Below, piece after piece: positions 3,714 to 5,628 of a stretch of 5,628 bases of DNA; within the stretch, counting starts at the first letter, position 1, and each line of letters opens with the position of its first letter. The notes below the pieces were generated by a model. It was not told where the DNA came from. It searched no databases and saw nothing but the letters and a program-made list of their open reading frames with translations. The stretch is from assembly GCA_023423855.1 (NCBI GenBank), contig JAFAEU010000157.1:1-5628 (forward strand), read 5' to 3'. This stretch comes from Pseudomonadota bacterium (GTDB taxonomy: Bacteria > Pseudomonadota > Gammaproteobacteria > Xanthomonadales > Xanthomonadaceae). A program made the position numbers and the translations under genes.

Positions 3714-5628
3714 TCAGCTTCTGATCCTGGCGCCGTGTTCGTCCTGCAGGGCGGCGATGACCCCGGCCAGTGCAACATCCACGTCACTATCGGTGAGAGT
3801 GCGGGATTTATCCTGCAGAATCAAGCCGGTTGCGAGACTTCTGAATCCCGGATCGACCCCCTTGCCGACATAACGGTCGAACAGCCGGACCTCGGCCAGC
3901 AGCGCGCCCGCGGCCTGCCGGATGGTGGCCTCCAGCGCGGCCCAGGGCACGCCTTCCGGGGCGACGAACGCGAGGTCCCGGCGGACGGACGGATAGCGCG
4001 ACAGGCCCTGCGCGCGCGGGATCGCGCGCCGGCGCAGCGGCTCCAGGTCGAGTTCGAAGGCGATGACGGCGCCGTCCAGGTCCAGCGCGCGCAGCAGGCG
4101 CGGATGCAGTTCGCCGATCCAGCCGATGCGTTCGCCGGCGCCGTCGACGCGCCAGACCTCGGCGCTGCGGCCGGGGTGGCCGTGCGGCGCGTTCGATGGC
4201 CGGTATTCGAGCCGTGCGCCGGCGCAGGCCGCGAGGCTGTCGAGGTCGCCCTTGAGGTCGTGGAAGTCGGCCTTGCGCACGGGCTCGCCCCATTGCTCGG
4301 CACGGGCGTCGCCGTGGAGGACCGCGGCGATGCGCGGCGTCTCCACCGGTGCGGCGCCCTTACCGGCCGCGGCGAACACCTTGCCCAGTTCGAACAGGCG
4401 CACGCGCGGCTGCTGGCGCGCGAGGTTGCGGCCCAGCGCCGCCACCAGCCCCGGCAACAGCTGCGTGCGCATCACGCCCAGTTCGGCGCTCAGCGGATTG
4501 GCCAGGCGGACGCCGCCGTCGCGGGCCTGCCAGTGCGCCAGCAGGGCCTCGTCGACGAAGGCGAAGTTGACCGCCTCGAACCAGCCGCGCGCGACCAGCT
4601 GCGCGCGCAGTTCGGCGTCGGAGGCCTGCGTCTCGCTCGGCACGGCGATGCGCGCGGCGCCGCCGGGCAGCGTGGTCGGGATCGCGTCGTAGCCGTGGAT
4701 GCGCGCCACTTCCTCGATCAGGTCTTCCTCGATGGCGATGTCGAAGCGGCGGCTGGGCGGGACCACCCGCCAGCCGTCGGCGGCCGCGGCCACGTCCATG
4801 CCCAGCGCGCGCAGGATGCGTTCGACCTCGGCGTCGGGTACGGCCAGGCCGAGCACGCGCGCCAGCCGCGCCCGGCGCAGCCCGATCGGCGCCGGCTGCG
4901 GCAGGAATTCGTCGAGCGCGGCTTCGACCACGGGGCCCGGCCGGCCGCCGGCGACGTCGAGGATCAGTCGCGTGGCGACTTCGATCGCGGTGCGCGGCAG
5001 CGCCGGGTCGACGCCGCGCTCGAAGCGGTGCGCGGCATCGGTGTGCATGCCCAGGCGCCGGCTGCGGCCGATGATCGCGGCCGGGGCGAAATGCGCGGCC
5101 TCCAGGAAGACGTGCTCCGTCGCGTCCGTCACGCGGGTGTCGTAGCCGCCCATCACGCCGGCCAGCGCGATCACGCGGTCGGCGTCGGTGATGGCGACGA
5201 ACTCCTCGTCCAGCGTCGCGTCGCGTCCGTCGAGCAGCTTGAGCACCTCGCCCTTGCGCGCACGGCGCACGCCGACCGGGCCCTTGAGCAGGTCGCGGTC
5301 GAAGGCGTGCATCGGCTGGCCGAGCTCCAGCATCACGTACTGGGTCACGTCGACCAGGAAACTCACCGGGCGCACGCCGCCGCGGCGCAGGCGCTCGGCC
5401 ATCCACAGCGGCGTGCGCGCGGTGGCGTCGACGTCCTCGATCACGCGGCCGAGGTAGCGCGGCGCGTCGGCGCCGGCGTGCAGTTCGACCGGCAGGGTCG
5501 CGTCGATGGCGGCCGGCACCGGCGTCGCGTCGAACGCGGCGACCTCGCTGCCCACCGCGGCGGCCACGTCGAAGGCGATGCCGCGCACGCTGAAGCAGTC
5601 GGCGCGGTTGGGCGTGAGCTTGATCTCG
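3714..5628 (-). CDS. pheT: Phenylalanine--tRNA ligase beta subunit, C-terminal ~637 residues (5' end off window)
   Basis: PheT with PheS forms the (alpha-beta)2 enzyme that charges tRNA-Phe; the beta subunit supplies editing and tRNA-binding domains. The 637 residues seen run from [16 protein letters not shown] through the stop. About 155 N-terminal residues, including the OB-fold tRNA-binding domain, are missing against the usual length of roughly 790. Domains in window numbering are: B3/B4 editing domain about 55-235 ([19 protein letters not shown] from 92, GVMGG 157-161, [13 protein letters not shown] from 196); B5 about 247-323, with [21 protein letters not shown] holding the expected acidic set D296, D302, E305 and E306; catalytic-like core about 335-530 (LFELGKVF 411-418); and the FDX-ACB anticodon-binding domain about 541-637 ([11 protein letters not shown]). 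Editing-motif Asn is Gln in VDVTQYV, probably a lineage variant. The frame is intact. pheS is expected just upstream, outside the window, and ihfA follows 19 nt downstream. Confidence 0.98.
   Translation of the reverse strand, partial: EIKLTPNRADCFSVRGIAFDVAAAVGSEVAAFDATPVPAAIDATLPVELHAGADAPRYLGRVIEDVDATARTPLWMAERLRRGGVRPVSFLVDVTQYVMLELGQPMHAFDRDLLKGPVGVRRARKGEVLKLLDGRDATLDEEFVAITDADRVIALAGVMGGYDTRVTDATEHVFLEAAHFAPAAIIGRSRRLGMHTDAAHRFERGVDPALPRTAIEVATRLILDVAGGRPGPVVEAALDEFLPQPAPIGLRRARLARVLGLAVPDAEVERILRALGMDVAAAADGWRVVPPSRRFDIAIEEDLIEEVARIHGYDAIPTTLPGGAARIAVPSETQASDAELRAQLVARGWFEAVNFAFVDEALLAHWQARDGGVRLANPLSAELGVMRTQLLPGLVAALGRNLARQQPRVRLFELGKVFAAAGKGAAPVETPRIAAVLHGDARAEQWGEPVRKADFHDLKGDLDSLAACAGARLEYRPSNAPHGHPGRSAEVWRVDGAGERIGWIGELHPRLLRALDLDGAVIAFELDLEPLRRRAIPRAQGLSRYPSVRRDLAFVAPEGVPWAALEATIRQAAGALLAEVRLFDRYVGKGVDPGFRSLATGLILQDKSRTLTDSDVDVALAGVIAALQDEHGARIRS

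Noticed and set aside
2881..3724. Plus-strand frames opposite tRNA-Pro, merR and ihfA
   Set aside because: They are antisense to firmly identified genes, and one begins inside the tRNA.
3695..3787. Longer ihfA start at 3787
   Set aside because: The added residues lie largely inside pheT and match nothing in the IHF family; GTG at 3694 gives the standard N-terminus.
4360..5406. 348-codon minus-strand frame within pheT
   Set aside because: It is a shifted-frame shadow of pheT, dominated by Arg/Ala/Gly/Pro; the pheT frame is intact with all expected motifs.

Overview
The window is high-GC (roughly 70 percent) bacterial chromosome with strong G/C preference at third codon positions. Protein content (GumN-type TraB protein, DUF985 cupin, pheT-ihfA-merR-tRNA-Pro order) fits a gammaproteobacterium of the Xanthomonadaceae/Lysobacteraceae (Lysobacter, Luteimonas, Pseudoxanthomonas type). 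The genus is an inference; no 16S or other typing marker is present. Most of it reads as core chromosome. I see no phage, transposase, toxin-antitoxin, CRISPR or defence gene.

Layout. Positions 1-1333 carry three genes on the minus strand, transcribed towards position 1: an unrecognised 89-aa protein, a DUF985-type cupin, and a TraB/GumN-family secreted protein cut by the left edge. A divergent non-coding gap (1334-1553) separates them from a tight plus-strand cassette of four short genes (1554-2513): a 45-aa protein overlapping by ATGA a YkgJ-type cysteine-cluster protein, then two small, highly charged, probably disordered proteins. Positions 2514-2822 hold no gene, but contain a near-perfect palindromic repeat with 27-bp arms that looks like a dispersed REP/MITE-type element.

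The right half is a conserved translation/nucleoid cluster on the minus strand, read right to left: pheT (phenylalanyl-tRNA synthetase beta subunit, 5' end off the window), ihfA (integration host factor alpha, GTG start), a short MerR-family regulator whose start overlaps the ihfA stop, and tRNA-Pro(GGG) with its own -10 box and an intrinsic terminator. pheT, ihfA and merR are spaced as one operon. The tRNA has its own promoter and may also receive readthrough. From memory, the same order occurs in Pseudomonas.

I did not find a clearly new biological system. The best leads are the four-gene small-protein cassette, the TraB/GumN protein lacking the canonical GxxH motif at its N-terminal site, the palindromic repeat, and leader hairpins that could hide ribosome binding sites.
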